A stretch of DNA of 64,000 nt from positions 1-64,000 of the forward strand of contig DAISWO010000003.1 in the NCBI GenBank assembly GCA_036826295.1, read 5' to 3'. The translations under genes and the position numbers were made by a program. The first letter of the stretch is position 1. Each line of letters starts with the position of its first letter. The notes below the pieces were generated by a model. That model was not told the origin of the DNA. It worked only from the letters and a program-made list of their open reading frames with translations, and did no database searches. Positions 18,073-26,250 of the stretch are shown here, in pieces. This DNA comes from DAISWO01 sp036826295. Its GTDB lineage: Bacteria; Patescibacteriota; Saccharimonadia; Saccharimonadales; JAGQNJ01.

Positions 18073-19320
18073 ATGTCAAAAATAATGCTAGTCGAGGACG
18101 ATAACAGTCTTCTAGAGATTTATGAAGCAAGATTAAAAGCTGAGGGTTATGATATTGTCACCGCTAGAGATGGCGAAGAAGCACTGACAGTTGCCCTCAA
18201 AGAGCACCCAGACCTTATCATTGCCGATGTTATGATGCCAAAAGTAAGTGGCTTTGACATGGTAGATATCCTTCGCTCAACCCCCGAAACCAAGGCTACA
18301 AAGATTATTATGATGACCGCATTGAACCAAGCCGAGGATAAAGCCAGAGCAGAGAAGCTGGGTGCCGACAAATACTTAGTTAAATCTCAGGTTACGCTGG
18401 AAGATGTTGCGCGAATAGTCCATGACGTGCTTGCTGAACAAGACGCTGCCGCTGCAGCGGCAGTTACCTCTGCGACTGGCGTAGAACCTTCGAAGACTCA
18501 AAATAAATCAATGCCTGTAAATCCTGTTATTCCGTCACTACCATCAGACAATGACGCAACTAAAAACCAACCGGCCACGCCTGCGACTTCAACTCCGCAA
18601 ACACCTCAATCCAATATTGCAACGCCAGCAATACCATCTCCTGTTACTGCCAAGCCATTAGTCAGTAGCCAGCCTATGCCAAAAATGACTACTGCAATCC
18701 CAGTGACACCGGCCCCAGAGCCAACAAAAAGCGACCCCGTAACAAGTATGCCAAAAGTGCCAGATCAACAACCACCCGCCAGCCCACAGACAGCCACCGC
18801 GACCCCTACAACTACATCAATTCCAATCACTACCGATGATTCAGACGAGAACAAAACAACTGACGCTACTGTTGTCCCAACAGTTAAAGACCCGTTCCTA
18901 GCAAAGAATCCTACATTATCTGATTCACCCGATCCTGCGCCGCCAACTGAAGTATCTAGTCCGCCCACAGAGTCCGTTAAAGTGGAAGTAGATAACTCTA
19001 TTGCACAAAATGCCGTAGACAGCCTTGCTACTCCCTCAGTTAGCGAATCAGCTAATGCGTCCGATAATACCTTGCAAAACAGTAGCGAAGACGCGACTTC
19101 AACAAAATACCTAAAAACAGACAAAGACGATAAAAGCAGATCGATGGTCCATAATAAGGTAATCGAACCAACTCCAAGCCAAGAAGATGACGACAACCCA
19201 ACCCTTACCAATCTATCAGAAATTCCAGACGTGGAAGTAGCCAGCTCTCCACCGCCGGCAGTAAATACTGTAATTGCTCCGGACCCAGATAAAGGCTTGT
19301 CAAACTCTACCCAAGACTAG
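18073..19320 (+). CDS. Response regulator with 290-residue Pro/Ser/Thr-rich tail
   Basis: 415 residues. Residues 1-125 form an intact receiver (MLVEDD, Asp52 in ADVMMPKVSG, Thr in MMTAL, Lys in YLVKSQ). The rest is low complexity, rich in Pro, Ser, Thr, Ala and Asp, with no recognisable output domain. A disordered tail this long on a receiver is unusual; it could be a scaffold or a target of other binding proteins. The receiver is closely similar to the stand-alone one at 61386-61763, even in the sequence MMPKVSGFD. TATAGG lies 6 nt before ATG 18073. Confidence 0.85.
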   Translation: MSKIMLVEDDNSLLEIYEARLKAEGYDIVTARDGEEALTVALKEHPDLIIADVMMPKVSGFDMVDILRSTPETKATKIIMMTALNQAEDKARAEKLGADKYLVKSQVTLEDVARIVHDVLAEQDAAAAAAVTSATGVEPSKTQNKSMPVNPVIPSLPSDNDATKNQPATPATSTPQTPQSNIATPAIPSPVTAKPLVSSQPMPKMTTAIPVTPAPEPTKSDPVTSMPKVPDQQPPASPQTATATPTTTSIPITTDDSDENKTTDATVVPTVKDPFLAKNPTLSDSPDPAPPTEVSSPPTESVKVEVDNSIAQNAVDSLATPSVSESANASDNTLQNSSEDATSTKYLKTDKDDKSRSMVHNKVIEPTPSQEDDDNPTLTNLSEIPDVEVASSPPPAVNTVIAPDPDKGLSNSTQD

Positions 19321-19329
19321 ATTATCTTG

Positions 19330-19335
19330 TATAGT
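19330..19335 (+). promoter_or_regulatory. -10 box giving a leaderless start
   Basis: TATAGT at 19330-19335, with the ATG at 19342 exactly at the expected transcript start. Confidence 0.55.
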
Positions 19336-19341
19336 TAGCTC

Positions 19342-19995
19342 ATGCGTATAAATAAATTCGTAGCTCTATCTTCTGGTATCTCTCGACGTAAAGCTGACTT
19401 CTTCATAAAGCAGGGAAGAGTAGCCATTAACGGCATGGTGGCAGAGCTATCAAATATCGTTAAGGACTCTGATGCCGTAACCCTAGATGGACAAATACTA
19501 GACAAGCCAGCGACTTTCACGACCATTATTCTAAATAAGCCCATTGGATACGTCTGCTCTAAAGATGGACAAGGAAGTAAAACGGTCTACGAATTACTGC
19601 CAGATAATCTCCAAAGCCTTAAGACAGTCGGTAGGCTAGACAAAGATACGTCTGGCTTAATTTTGCTATCCAACAACGGAGAATTAACACAACAATTAAC
19701 CCACCCATCATTTTCAAAAGTTAAAGTCTACGAACTATTCATAGATAAGTCGTTAAAAGAGTCTAGCTTAAAACAGATAGAACGAGGAGTTGAACTAGAA
19801 GATGGTCCAAGCAGATTAAACTTAACGCGTTTATCAAGCGATAAGAACTGGCAAGTCGCGATGACGGAAGGACGTAATCGCCAAATTCGACGAACCTTTG
19901 AAGCCCTAGGGTATCTAGTTACAAAACTTCACCGCACAAAATTTGGCGATTACGAATTAAACGATATAAAGACTGGGGAATTTAAAATAGTCTAG
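19342..19995 (+). CDS. Pseudouridine synthase, RsuA/RluB/RluE family
   Basis: 217 residues. An N-terminal S4 RNA-binding domain (MRINKFVALSSGISRRKAD), then the synthase domain with catalytic Asp100 in VGRLDKDTSGL and the family end motif EGRNRQIRR. It changes a uridine to pseudouridine in rRNA; whether 16S (RsuA) or 23S (RluB) cannot be decided by eye. Slightly short for RluB, close to RsuA. It follows the receiver gene by 21 nt but has its own promoter. Confidence 0.9.
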   Translation: MRINKFVALSSGISRRKADFFIKQGRVAINGMVAELSNIVKDSDAVTLDGQILDKPATFTTIILNKPIGYVCSKDGQGSKTVYELLPDNLQSLKTVGRLDKDTSGLILLSNNGELTQQLTHPSFSKVKVYELFIDKSLKESSLKQIERGVELEDGPSRLNLTRLSSDKNWQVAMTEGRNRQIRRTFEALGYLVTKLHRTKFGDYELNDIKTGEFKIV

Positions 19996-20021
19996 TAAGT
20001 TATTGAAATATTTTTAAACTG

Positions 20022-20050
20022 TTGTCAATATTATCCACCTCTGTTATACT
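20022..20050 (+). promoter_or_regulatory. Promoter of der
   Basis: TTGTCA (20022-20027), 17-bp spacer, TATACT (20045-20050). The ATG at 20062 gives a leader of about 5 nt. Confidence 0.75.
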
Positions 20051-20061
20051 ACCCAAAAGAA

Positions 20062-21564
20062 ATGAGTACTACTAAAGCGCCAATTATAGCCATCGTCGGC
20101 CGGACTAACGTCGGAAAGTCCAGCCTATTCAACTGTATGCTAAAACGACGAGAAGCCATCGTAGCCGATGAACCCGGAACCACTCGTGATAGCATCAGCG
20201 CACGAGCCAGCTGGCAAGACCAAGACTTCTGGATAGTTGATACCGCAGGCATGAAAGACCCCGAAGATGATTTTGAATTTACAATTCAAGAGCAAATCGA
20301 ACAAGCCACCGAAAGCGCCGATATCATTATGGTCACTATCGAGGCTGATATTGGCATAACAGATGATGATCGCAAACTAGCAAGACAAGCATTAAAGAGT
20401 AAGAAAACTGTGATACTGGCAGTCAATAAAGCTGACAAAGTCAAAGGCGCTAAGCCAGAAGATTATCAGCGACTGGGCATTAAAGATATCGTCTTAACAG
20501 CCGCCACTCAAAACCGTGGGATCAGTGAGCTCATGGATTTTTTTGTTGCAAATATCCAAAAAGTCTCGATTAATATTGATCCCGACACCATTACTTTTGC
20601 GCTGTTAGGACGACCGAATGTTGGTAAGTCTTATCTGTTTAACACTCTAGCTAAAAAACAACAAGCTATTGTAGCAGAGCGCGCTGGGACCACCCGGGAC
20701 ATTAACCGCGCAATCGTTAAGTACAACAAAAAATCCATTCAACTACTAGATACCGCCGGCATAAGACGAAGTGGCAAGATAGAACGTGGGGTAGAAAAAT
20801 TTAGCGTAATTAGAAGCATCAGTGCGATTGAACAAGCCGATATTTGCGCCCTAGTCATGGACGTGAATGAGTTGAACACTCAGTTAGACCAGAAGATAGC
20901 CGGCATGATAAAAGAGGCCGGAAAGGGGTTAATCATCATTGTCAGCAAATGGGATAGCCTGAAAGAACGTGAAGATGAAGAGCAAGACGACCTGACTATT
21001 GGATACGGTTCAGAGGAAGATGATATTTATAAAACAACTGCTGATTCGAATCGAAAACTATCTAAGGCTGAAAAACTCCGACAGGCCAAGTCAAATAGCT
21101 CTGGCGAAGGCGACGAAATATATAAAACTGAGTTTACCCGTGATCAAATTGCCCCGCAGATCCAACAAAGCTTTGCCTTCGTCCCATGGGCTCCATTAAT
21201 TTTTACCAGCTCTGTAACAGGCCAAAATGTCACAAAGATTTTTGAACTCTTAAACACCATTCGCGACGCCTCGGAGAAGCTAATTACTACACCTGATTTA
21301 AATCGTTGGCTACACCAAATAACTGATATACACCCACCTGCTGGACTGAAGAATAAGAATCCTAAGCTCCGCTATATTATTCAAGAAAAGGATAACCCCA
21401 CTAATTTTAAAGTCTATGGATCCGATACCAAGTTTTTACATTGGAGCTACAAACGATTTATGGACCGCAAACTTCGTGAAAAATATGGTTTTATTGGATC
21501 GCCGGTAAAATTCTGGTTTTTTGATAGCCGAGACGATTCTCCAGCCATCTACACAAAACGATAA
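20062..21564 (+). CDS. der: Ribosome assembly GTPase Der (EngA)
   Basis: 500 residues. Two tandem G domains: first Walker A GRTNVGKSS (residues 13-21) with NKAD; second GRPNVGKSY (183-191) with SKWD at 295-298; C-terminal KH-like domain. Der helps to mature the large ribosomal subunit. An insertion of about 50 residues, acidic and Lys/Ser-rich, follows SKWD at about 302-355, which makes it longer than the usual 430-450. Both G domains look functional. Single-gene unit from a strong promoter. Confidence 0.96.
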   Translation: MSTTKAPIIAIVGRTNVGKSSLFNCMLKRREAIVADEPGTTRDSISARASWQDQDFWIVDTAGMKDPEDDFEFTIQEQIEQATESADIIMVTIEADIGITDDDRKLARQALKSKKTVILAVNKADKVKGAKPEDYQRLGIKDIVLTAATQNRGISELMDFFVANIQKVSINIDPDTITFALLGRPNVGKSYLFNTLAKKQQAIVAERAGTTRDINRAIVKYNKKSIQLLDTAGIRRSGKIERGVEKFSVIRSISAIEQADICALVMDVNELNTQLDQKIAGMIKEAGKGLIIIVSKWDSLKEREDEEQDDLTIGYGSEEDDIYKTTADSNRKLSKAEKLRQAKSNSSGEGDEIYKTEFTRDQIAPQIQQSFAFVPWAPLIFTSSVTGQNVTKIFELLNTIRDASEKLITTPDLNRWLHQITDIHPPAGLKNKNPKLRYIIQEKDNPTNFKVYGSDTKFLHWSYKRFMDRKLREKYGFIGSPVKFWFFDSRDDSPAIYTKR

Positions 21565-21582
21565 GCCTCGGGTTGGTTCAGG

Positions 21583-22161
21583 TTAATTTGCGCCAAGAAT
21601 TTCATGAAAAGCGTCAAATACTTCGCGGCATCTTTGTTCCGCGTTTCTATCGGCTGAAATTATATGTTCGCCGTCATGAATAACTGCTGGAGCATCATTA
21701 GGGACAATTGAACCCCCCATACTGTATCCACCTTCATATTGCCCGTAGCCTAGAGATATCCTAGCTACAAATGACCCTGGCTCTTCGGGCGCTTCAGCCA
21801 ATCTATGCGATTCAGCAGCCACCTTATAGCCTCTAGAGCTAGATGAATGCGAGAACCTATTTGTGCTTGAATTATACCTAGCTTCTGCAATTTCTGGCTC
21901 TGATTTTACAGTTCTGACACCATCAACAACAGCAAGCCCACGGCTTGAATCTTCAGGAACAACAAACTCATATTCAAACTTTGGAATGCCCGTATGCCTA
22001 TCTGGCGGGTTAATCAACTCATTAGCTAAAGCAAACCTTCTAAACAAATCAAGAATTTTATAAGTTGGAGAGTGTCCCCTTAAGTTCTCGAATCTTACAT
22101 CTGGGATCAAAATATTACTACGACCGAAGGCTGTTTCATTTTGGCTATTTACGACACTCAT
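21583..22161 (-). CDS. Uncharacterised soluble protein
   Basis: 192 residues from ATG 22161, chosen because AAGGAG lies 7 nt before it; an upstream in-frame start at 22194 adds 11 residues but has no such site. Polar, Ser/Glu/Arg-rich, no membrane segment and no motif I know; a Gly-rich stretch LGYGQYEGGYSMGG near residue 145 is the only striking part. It may belong to the small, polar, family-less proteins seen elsewhere in this window (25567-26220, 34765-35463). Confidence 0.5.
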   Translation of the reverse strand: MSVVNSQNETAFGRSNILIPDVRFENLRGHSPTYKILDLFRRFALANELINPPDRHTGIPKFEYEFVVPEDSSRGLAVVDGVRTVKSEPEIAEARYNSSTNRFSHSSSSRGYKVAAESHRLAEAPEEPGSFVARISLGYGQYEGGYSMGGSIVPNDAPAVIHDGEHIISADRNAEQRCREVFDAFHEILGAN

Positions 22162-22205
22162 ACATCTCTCCTTGTTTTTTATATTATTACACAATGATTA
22201 GTAAC

Positions 22206-22234
22206 TTGATACCTTGAGCTTAATGCTAGATACT
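22206..22234 (+). promoter_or_regulatory. Promoter of pth
   Basis: TTGATA (22206-22211), 17 bp, GATACT (22229-22234). Transcript start is expected near 22241, which selects ATG 22242 over ATG 22236. Confidence 0.6.
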
Positions 22235-22241
22235 GATGGGC

Positions 22242-22880
22242 ATGGGTTTATTCGTTCGCAAACATACCGAGAATACTGATCAGCCACTGTATAGCACATC
22301 GCTAGGGAGCACTATTCTAATTGTTGGGCTCGGGAATATTGGAGAAGAATATAATAGTACACGCCATAACATTGGTTTTGCTTGCATAGATGAGTTTGCC
22401 CGCCAACAGGGCTTTCCGGCATGGCAAAAAAAAGCCGATTTGAAATGCCATTTATCAAAACAAAATATTGGCCAGACCCACGTAATACTAATAAAACCAA
22501 CGACCTTTATGAACGAGAGCGGGCAAGCCGTTCAAGCAGTTGCAAAGTACTTCAAGATAGCCAATTCTAGCATCGTCATAGTACATGACGATCTCGATAT
22601 TAATTTTGGTCAGATAAAAACCAAAGTCGGGGGCGGATCAGCAGGCAACAACGGTATAAAATCACTTATTCAACATCTTGGTGAAGACTTCGGTAGAATC
22701 AGAATCGGCATAAAAAATGATCTGCTAGAAAAGATGGACAGCGCCGACTTCGTGCTAGCAAAATTCAACAAAGCCGAGAATGAACAAATACCAAAAATAA
22801 CCAGAGAAATTTCAGCGATGCTATCCGAGTATACGGTTCAAGGCCGACTTGAAAATAAAACTATCAGTATTCTCTCATGA
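22242..22880 (+). CDS. pth: Peptidyl-tRNA hydrolase
   Basis: 212 residues. After a 24-residue N-terminal extension comes LIVGLGNIG, catalytic His42 in STRHNIGF, KPTTFMNESG and the DDLDINFGQIKTK region, all typical of bacterial Pth. It frees tRNA from stalled peptides. The extension is polar and not usual. The next gene starts within its stop (ATGA overlap of 4 nt), so the two are translated together. Confidence 0.95.
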   Translation: MGLFVRKHTENTDQPLYSTSLGSTILIVGLGNIGEEYNSTRHNIGFACIDEFARQQGFPAWQKKADLKCHLSKQNIGQTHVILIKPTTFMNESGQAVQAVAKYFKIANSSIVIVHDDLDINFGQIKTKVGGGSAGNNGIKSLIQHLGEDFGRIRIGIKNDLLEKMDSADFVLAKFNKAENEQIPKITREISAMLSEYTVQGRLENKTISILS

Positions 22881-23557
22881 AAATAATCGGCGTTAAAACA
22901 AGAAGATTTAAACCCCCAAAAGACTCATTGGACGAATTATTAAGTTATGTCGATGGCAAGGTAGGTGAACAATCCGTAGTCGCCATTTCGTCCAAGGTCT
23001 GCAGTATTTGTACTGGCGACTGTATCCCAATCGATTCAGTCAACAAAGAGACGCTTGAGAAATCAGAGTCTCTAAACGTACTGACCCATAAAGATACCGG
23101 TGAGATATTACTTACCCAAAAAGCTGACATGTTGGTGGAATATGGTGGAGTTGATACTGTCTACGGAGGTAAGTACTATGTGACTCTTCCAAAAACTCCT
23201 TACAAAACCGCTATGGAGATCTGGCAAATCCTCAAAAAACGCAATAAATTGAAATCTGTTGGTGTAATTATCACTGACTCACACAGCGTCCCATTCAGAA
23301 AAGGCTCCGTGGGTTTAGCGGTCGCCGGGTACGGCTTCAAGCCGACATATACCCGAAAACAAAAAGGCGCCACTGCCGATATGATTGATGGGCTCGCAGC
23401 CAGCGCTAATATTGTAATGGGCGAATCAGACAATCATATGCCAATAACGATTATTTCTGGCATACCGGATATAAAGTTTTTCAAAAAACCACTTCCGCCA
23501 TCTATCATGCGCAGTTACATGTATGTCAGAAACAACGAAGTATATAACTTTAAATAA
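22877..23557 (+). CDS. CofE-like glutamate ligase (F420-0:gamma-glutamyl ligase family)
   Basis: 226 residues. The pattern IITDSHSVPFRKGSVG with AVAGYGFKP downstream matches the GTP-binding and substrate region of CofE, and VVAISSKVCSICTG fits its N-terminal part. CofE adds glutamate to F420-0; CPR bacteria are not known to make F420, so the substrate here may be a folate-like or other carboxylate. Two cysteines in the SICTGDC segment are not a known family feature. Coupled to pth by a 4-nt overlap. Confidence 0.7.
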   Translation: MKIIGVKTRRFKPPKDSLDELLSYVDGKVGEQSVVAISSKVCSICTGDCIPIDSVNKETLEKSESLNVLTHKDTGEILLTQKADMLVEYGGVDTVYGGKYYVTLPKTPYKTAMEIWQILKKRNKLKSVGVIITDSHSVPFRKGSVGLAVAGYGFKPTYTRKQKGATADMIDGLAASANIVMGESDNHMPITIISGIPDIKFFKKPLPPSIMRSYMYVRNNEVYNFK

Positions 23558-23560
23558 GCC

Positions 23561-24202
23561 CTAGCCGAATACACTGCGAACAGCCAGCTTGAAAGCACTA
23601 CTCGTTCTTTCAATAGTTGATCCAGGCAACACAATGCCTCGTGAACGAAAGTCAATCCCAAGTATTTGTCGATTTTCTTTGCCCCAACCTACGTGCCACA
23701 TTTGGTCCAACTCAGGGTTGGGGTACCATGTCCCATCAACTTCATTCAATCTTTGTCTAATAAAGATTCCATCTCTTGGGCCATATGTCCAATACTTATC
23801 AGGCGTTTTATACTCATCATTAAATAGCTCAAAATACTTTTCATCTGCCGCAAAAAATGCCTCACCGCCACTTAAAGGAAGTAAAAGCGACAACCCATAC
23901 CACCCAAGCCTTAGTTTCTTAGAATCTTTATGTGGTACGCCCGTAGTTTTCTCCGCGTTAACTTCAATTAGACCACTCAGGCAAGTCATTCCTAACCTAG
24001 CATTTTCTGCAGTAAGCAAACTGTTAAAGACTATTTTAAGCTCTGGGGCAGATTCTACTACTTGTAATGGCGATAAATCGTCTAACCGGCTTAGCTCTCC
24101 AACAGATTCATCTGATAACAATCCAGATATTTTTGCGGCACCATCAAAGACAGCAGATCGCACTACATCTGGGTTAAATTCATTAAACTCTGGCGAATAC
24201 AT
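23561..24202 (-). CDS. Uncharacterised protein, possibly a 2-oxoglutarate/Fe(II) dioxygenase-like fold
   Basis: 213 residues. The middle part has PHKDSKKLRLGWYGLSLLLPLSGG, followed 60 residues later by WHVGWGKENRQILGIDFRSRG. His-x-Asp, a distal His and an Arg with beta-strand spacing fit the double-stranded beta-helix dioxygenases, but I know no family match; this is a weak structural inference. ATG 24202 is preferred to ATG 24208 because TATATT (24211-24216 complement) puts transcript start near 24204. It ends 3 bp from the convergent CofE-like gene, and the structured RNA terminates just upstream. Confidence 0.5.
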   Translation of the reverse strand: MYSPEFNEFNPDVVRSAVFDGAAKISGLLSDESVGELSRLDDLSPLQVVESAPELKIVFNSLLTAENARLGMTCLSGLIEVNAEKTTGVPHKDSKKLRLGWYGLSLLLPLSGGEAFFAADEKYFELFNDEYKTPDKYWTYGPRDGIFIRQRLNEVDGTWYPNPELDQMWHVGWGKENRQILGIDFRSRGIVLPGSTIERTSSAFKLAVRSVFG

Positions 24203-24221
24203 AACCATACAATATACTTTT

Positions 24222-24592
24222 TAATCAAAAAGACCTCAAGAGGGGGTGGGCACCGCTTGAGGCCTATTACACCCTTCAACCCACCCCAGCGAAACATCGA
24301 ACGTAGTTATACGTAATCGTTCGTGTCTACCGCGAACGGTAATTGTGTAGACTCGCTATTTTGAATTGGGGTAGCCTAAGGGATCTTGCGAGCAAGCCCT
24401 AGGTTACAGTTAAAGGGGTTAGTTTGTTTTAGAGCGTATCATCTGCAAAAATGCAAAATCAGCGCTCAAAATAAGTGGAGGGTAACAACTCATCTGGGCT
24501 CGCTCTAAAACAACCTAACTGTCATCTTGAGGTTAATCAAGATGATAGAATATGTATATAAGGTACGATAAATCCTATAAAAGGACTTACGA
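24222..24592 (-). ncRNA. Structured RNA of about 370 nt, unassigned
   Basis: No open frame. A perfect promoter (24599-24627) would start RNA near 24592 on the minus strand and a terminator with a T run ends it near 24225. In between are a 19-bp stem 24418-24436/24501-24519 (18 matches), 9-bp hairpin 24522-24530/24537-24545, CCTAAGGG/CCCTAGG with inner TTGC/GCAA (24375-24403), TACCG-CGAA-CGGTA (24328-24341), CGAACG/CGTTCG (24298-24323) and an 8-bp pair 24243-24250/24280-24287. I looked for RNase P, tmRNA, SRP and 6S signatures and found none that convince. The length fits RNase P or tmRNA, so a divergent form remains possible. Confidence 0.7.
24225..24264 (-). terminator. Terminator of the structured RNA
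   Basis: Minus strand: GGCCTCAAG and CTTGAGGTC (24256-24264 and 24232-24240) pair over 9 bp with one wobble, followed by TTTTT. The loop also holds GGGG-type bases that pair with 24280-24287, so an H-type pseudoknot competes with it. Confidence 0.75.
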
Positions 24593-24598
24593 GTTGCC

Positions 24599-24627
24599 AT
24601 ATTAGCAAATAAATTACATTATGTCAA
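24599..24627 (-). promoter_or_regulatory. Strong promoter of the structured RNA
   Basis: Minus strand: consensus TTGACA (24627-24622), 17-bp spacer, TAATAT (24604-24599). It diverges from dprA, whose start is 33 bp away. Confidence 0.8.
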
Positions 24628-24659
24628 TACTAAAAAATATTATTGTTTTATAGACAAAT

Positions 24660-25520
24660 ATGATTGTTAACCATAAACATAAGCAAATTCCTGTCCCTGA
24701 CATTTTGACCACTATTCCAGATGCCCCCGAGAGTTTGTTCGCGATTGGCGATACCCTAAATGAGCTTCTCAAAAAACCTCGTATAGCAATTGTTGGTTCA
24801 CGAAAAATGACACCTTATGGTCGCCTTGTGACCGAAAAGTTCGCTAGCGAGTTAGCAGGCAAGGGCATAGTTATAGTCAGCGGTCTGGCTTACGGCGTAG
24901 ACGCTTGTGCCCATCAAACGGCATTAACAAGCGGAGGCAAATGTATTGCTGTACTGGCGTGCGGGTTAGACCAAATGTATCCTGCAGCCAACAAAAAACT
25001 AGCTGACAATATCGTAGAGAAGGGTGGCGTTATCCTGTCAGAATATCCGAAAAAGACAGAGCCTCTGCGACATCATTTTCTAGCCCGCAACCGAATCATT
25101 TCTGGCCTCGCTGATGCCGTATTAATCACTGAGGCGGCTCAGAGAAGTGGCAGTCTCAACACCTCAGGGCACGCGCTAAACCAAGGTATGCCCGTAATGG
25201 CAATACCTGGCAATATTAACAGCCTGATGTCAGGCGGTACAAACAACCTAATAAAGAGCGGGGCGCACCTAATATCAGAAGTGTCGGATGTTTTATCAAT
25301 TCTTAAGCTTGATGAAGACTCTTCGCAACAGTCACTACCAGTAGCACTCAGTAAAGAAGAGTACATTATTCTATCCCTACTCAAAGAGGGGATTTCCGAT
25401 GGCTTAGAACTCCAAACAAAAAGCGACCTAGACCCAGCTATGTATGGCCAAACCCTAACCATGCTGGAAATTTCTGGCAAAGTAAAACCTCTTGGTAATA
25501 ATAAATGGGCAATTAGTTAA
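24660..25520 (+). CDS. dprA: DNA-processing protein DprA
   Basis: 286 residues. Rossmann-like core with AIVGSRKMTPYG, the SGLAYGVDACAHQTAL segment and GGTNNLIKSGAHLI near the end; a C-terminal winged-helix part (residues 225-286). DprA loads RecA on incoming single-stranded DNA during natural transformation. The N-terminal SAM-like domain is missing, as in many short forms. A TATAGA box 5 nt before the ATG fits a leaderless mRNA. It implies DNA uptake or at least handling of single strands; comE-type genes are not in this window. Confidence 0.93.
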   Translation: MIVNHKHKQIPVPDILTTIPDAPESLFAIGDTLNELLKKPRIAIVGSRKMTPYGRLVTEKFASELAGKGIVIVSGLAYGVDACAHQTALTSGGKCIAVLACGLDQMYPAANKKLADNIVEKGGVILSEYPKKTEPLRHHFLARNRIISGLADAVLITEAAQRSGSLNTSGHALNQGMPVMAIPGNINSLMSGGTNNLIKSGAHLISEVSDVLSILKLDEDSSQQSLPVALSKEEYIILSLLKEGISDGLELQTKSDLDPAMYGQTLTMLEISGKVKPLGNNKWAIS

Positions 25521-25531
25521 CGCACGAATTA

Positions 25532-25560
25532 TTGACAATATTCAGATTAAGTACCAAAAT
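25532..25560 (+). promoter_or_regulatory. Promoter within and after the end of dprA
   Basis: TTGACA (25532-25537), 17 bp, weak CAAAAT (25555-25560); ATG 25567 lies exactly at the expected transcript start and excludes the longer frame from 25492. Confidence 0.5.
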
Positions 25561-25566
25561 ATACTT

Positions 25567-26220
25567 ATGCAAACTCACGATCATGGATTCGATGCCTTAC
25601 TAACCGAGAGATCAATGTCTATCTTGGGTAATGAAGCTTCCGAAGCCAACGGTGTCATACCTTATACTAATTCGTTATCTGAAAAATACAGACACGAAAG
25701 TCTAACACATGCTTTGGTAGATAGTGCAGTTAAAGTTTTTCCCACAGTCCTTGACGATTACGACAACGATATCTATCGACACGCCGGAGAAGCGATACGA
25801 TTCTTCCAAGGTGGCATTTTAGTAGTAAGACTCTGCTACGCACAACTTGATGTTGAGGGTCGAAAATTAGTGCTTGAATCCGGCAAAGAATTTGAAAGTC
25901 AGCATACTATCTACAATGCACCTTCCTTTGAACAACAAGATGAGCTAAGCGATAAATACCGAGCAGCCTCGTGGGCTGGATGGTGTCTCGCAGAACCAAC
26001 TTTCAGAGAGTTAATCAGTGATTGGGAACCAGTATTATGTAAAGATATAATCGAAAAAACAGCGTACCACAACGGTATTGGATTCATGGTCTACCTTTCA
26101 ACACTAGCTAGAGAAAGTATAGACCAATCTCCAACAACAGGGATGGAAGAGATTGAAGCTTTGGCAGACCAAATTAAATCTGGAGCGATAGACTGGGATC
26201 AAGCACTGACCGAACTTTAG
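25567..26220 (+). CDS. Uncharacterised soluble protein
   Basis: 217 residues, acidic, mainly helical in appearance, no known motif. Features: MQTHDHGFDALLTERSMSIL at the start, FFQGGILVVRLCYAQLD in the middle, and EIEALADQIKSGAIDWDQAL at the end. The start is set by the TTGACA promoter just upstream; the longer frame would overlap dprA. No operon partner. Confidence 0.5.
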   Translation: MQTHDHGFDALLTERSMSILGNEASEANGVIPYTNSLSEKYRHESLTHALVDSAVKVFPTVLDDYDNDIYRHAGEAIRFFQGGILVVRLCYAQLDVEGRKLVLESGKEFESQHTIYNAPSFEQQDELSDKYRAASWAGWCLAEPTFRELISDWEPVLCKDIIEKTAYHNGIGFMVYLSTLARESIDQSPTTGMEEIEALADQIKSGAIDWDQALTEL

Positions 26221-26250
26221 ATTTACCTAAAAATTGCGTACTATAGTTAG

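Noticed and set aside
23589..24224. 211-codon open frame on + opposite the 23561-24202 gene
   Set aside because: Ser/Pro-rich translation without motifs; the minus frame has a promoter and a protein-like pattern, so this one is a shadow.
24418..24436. GTTTTAGAGC-like string, as in Cas9 crRNA repeats, with its complement at 24501
   Set aside because: There is no repeat-spacer array and no cas gene in the window; the string is one arm of a long hairpin in the structured RNA.
24222..24592. RNase P RNA, tmRNA, SRP or 6S RNA
   Set aside because: Size fits some of them, but I find no GAAAGTCC-type core, no tRNA-like ends with GTTCGAATCC, no GGAAGG-type SRP loop, and no ALAA tag.
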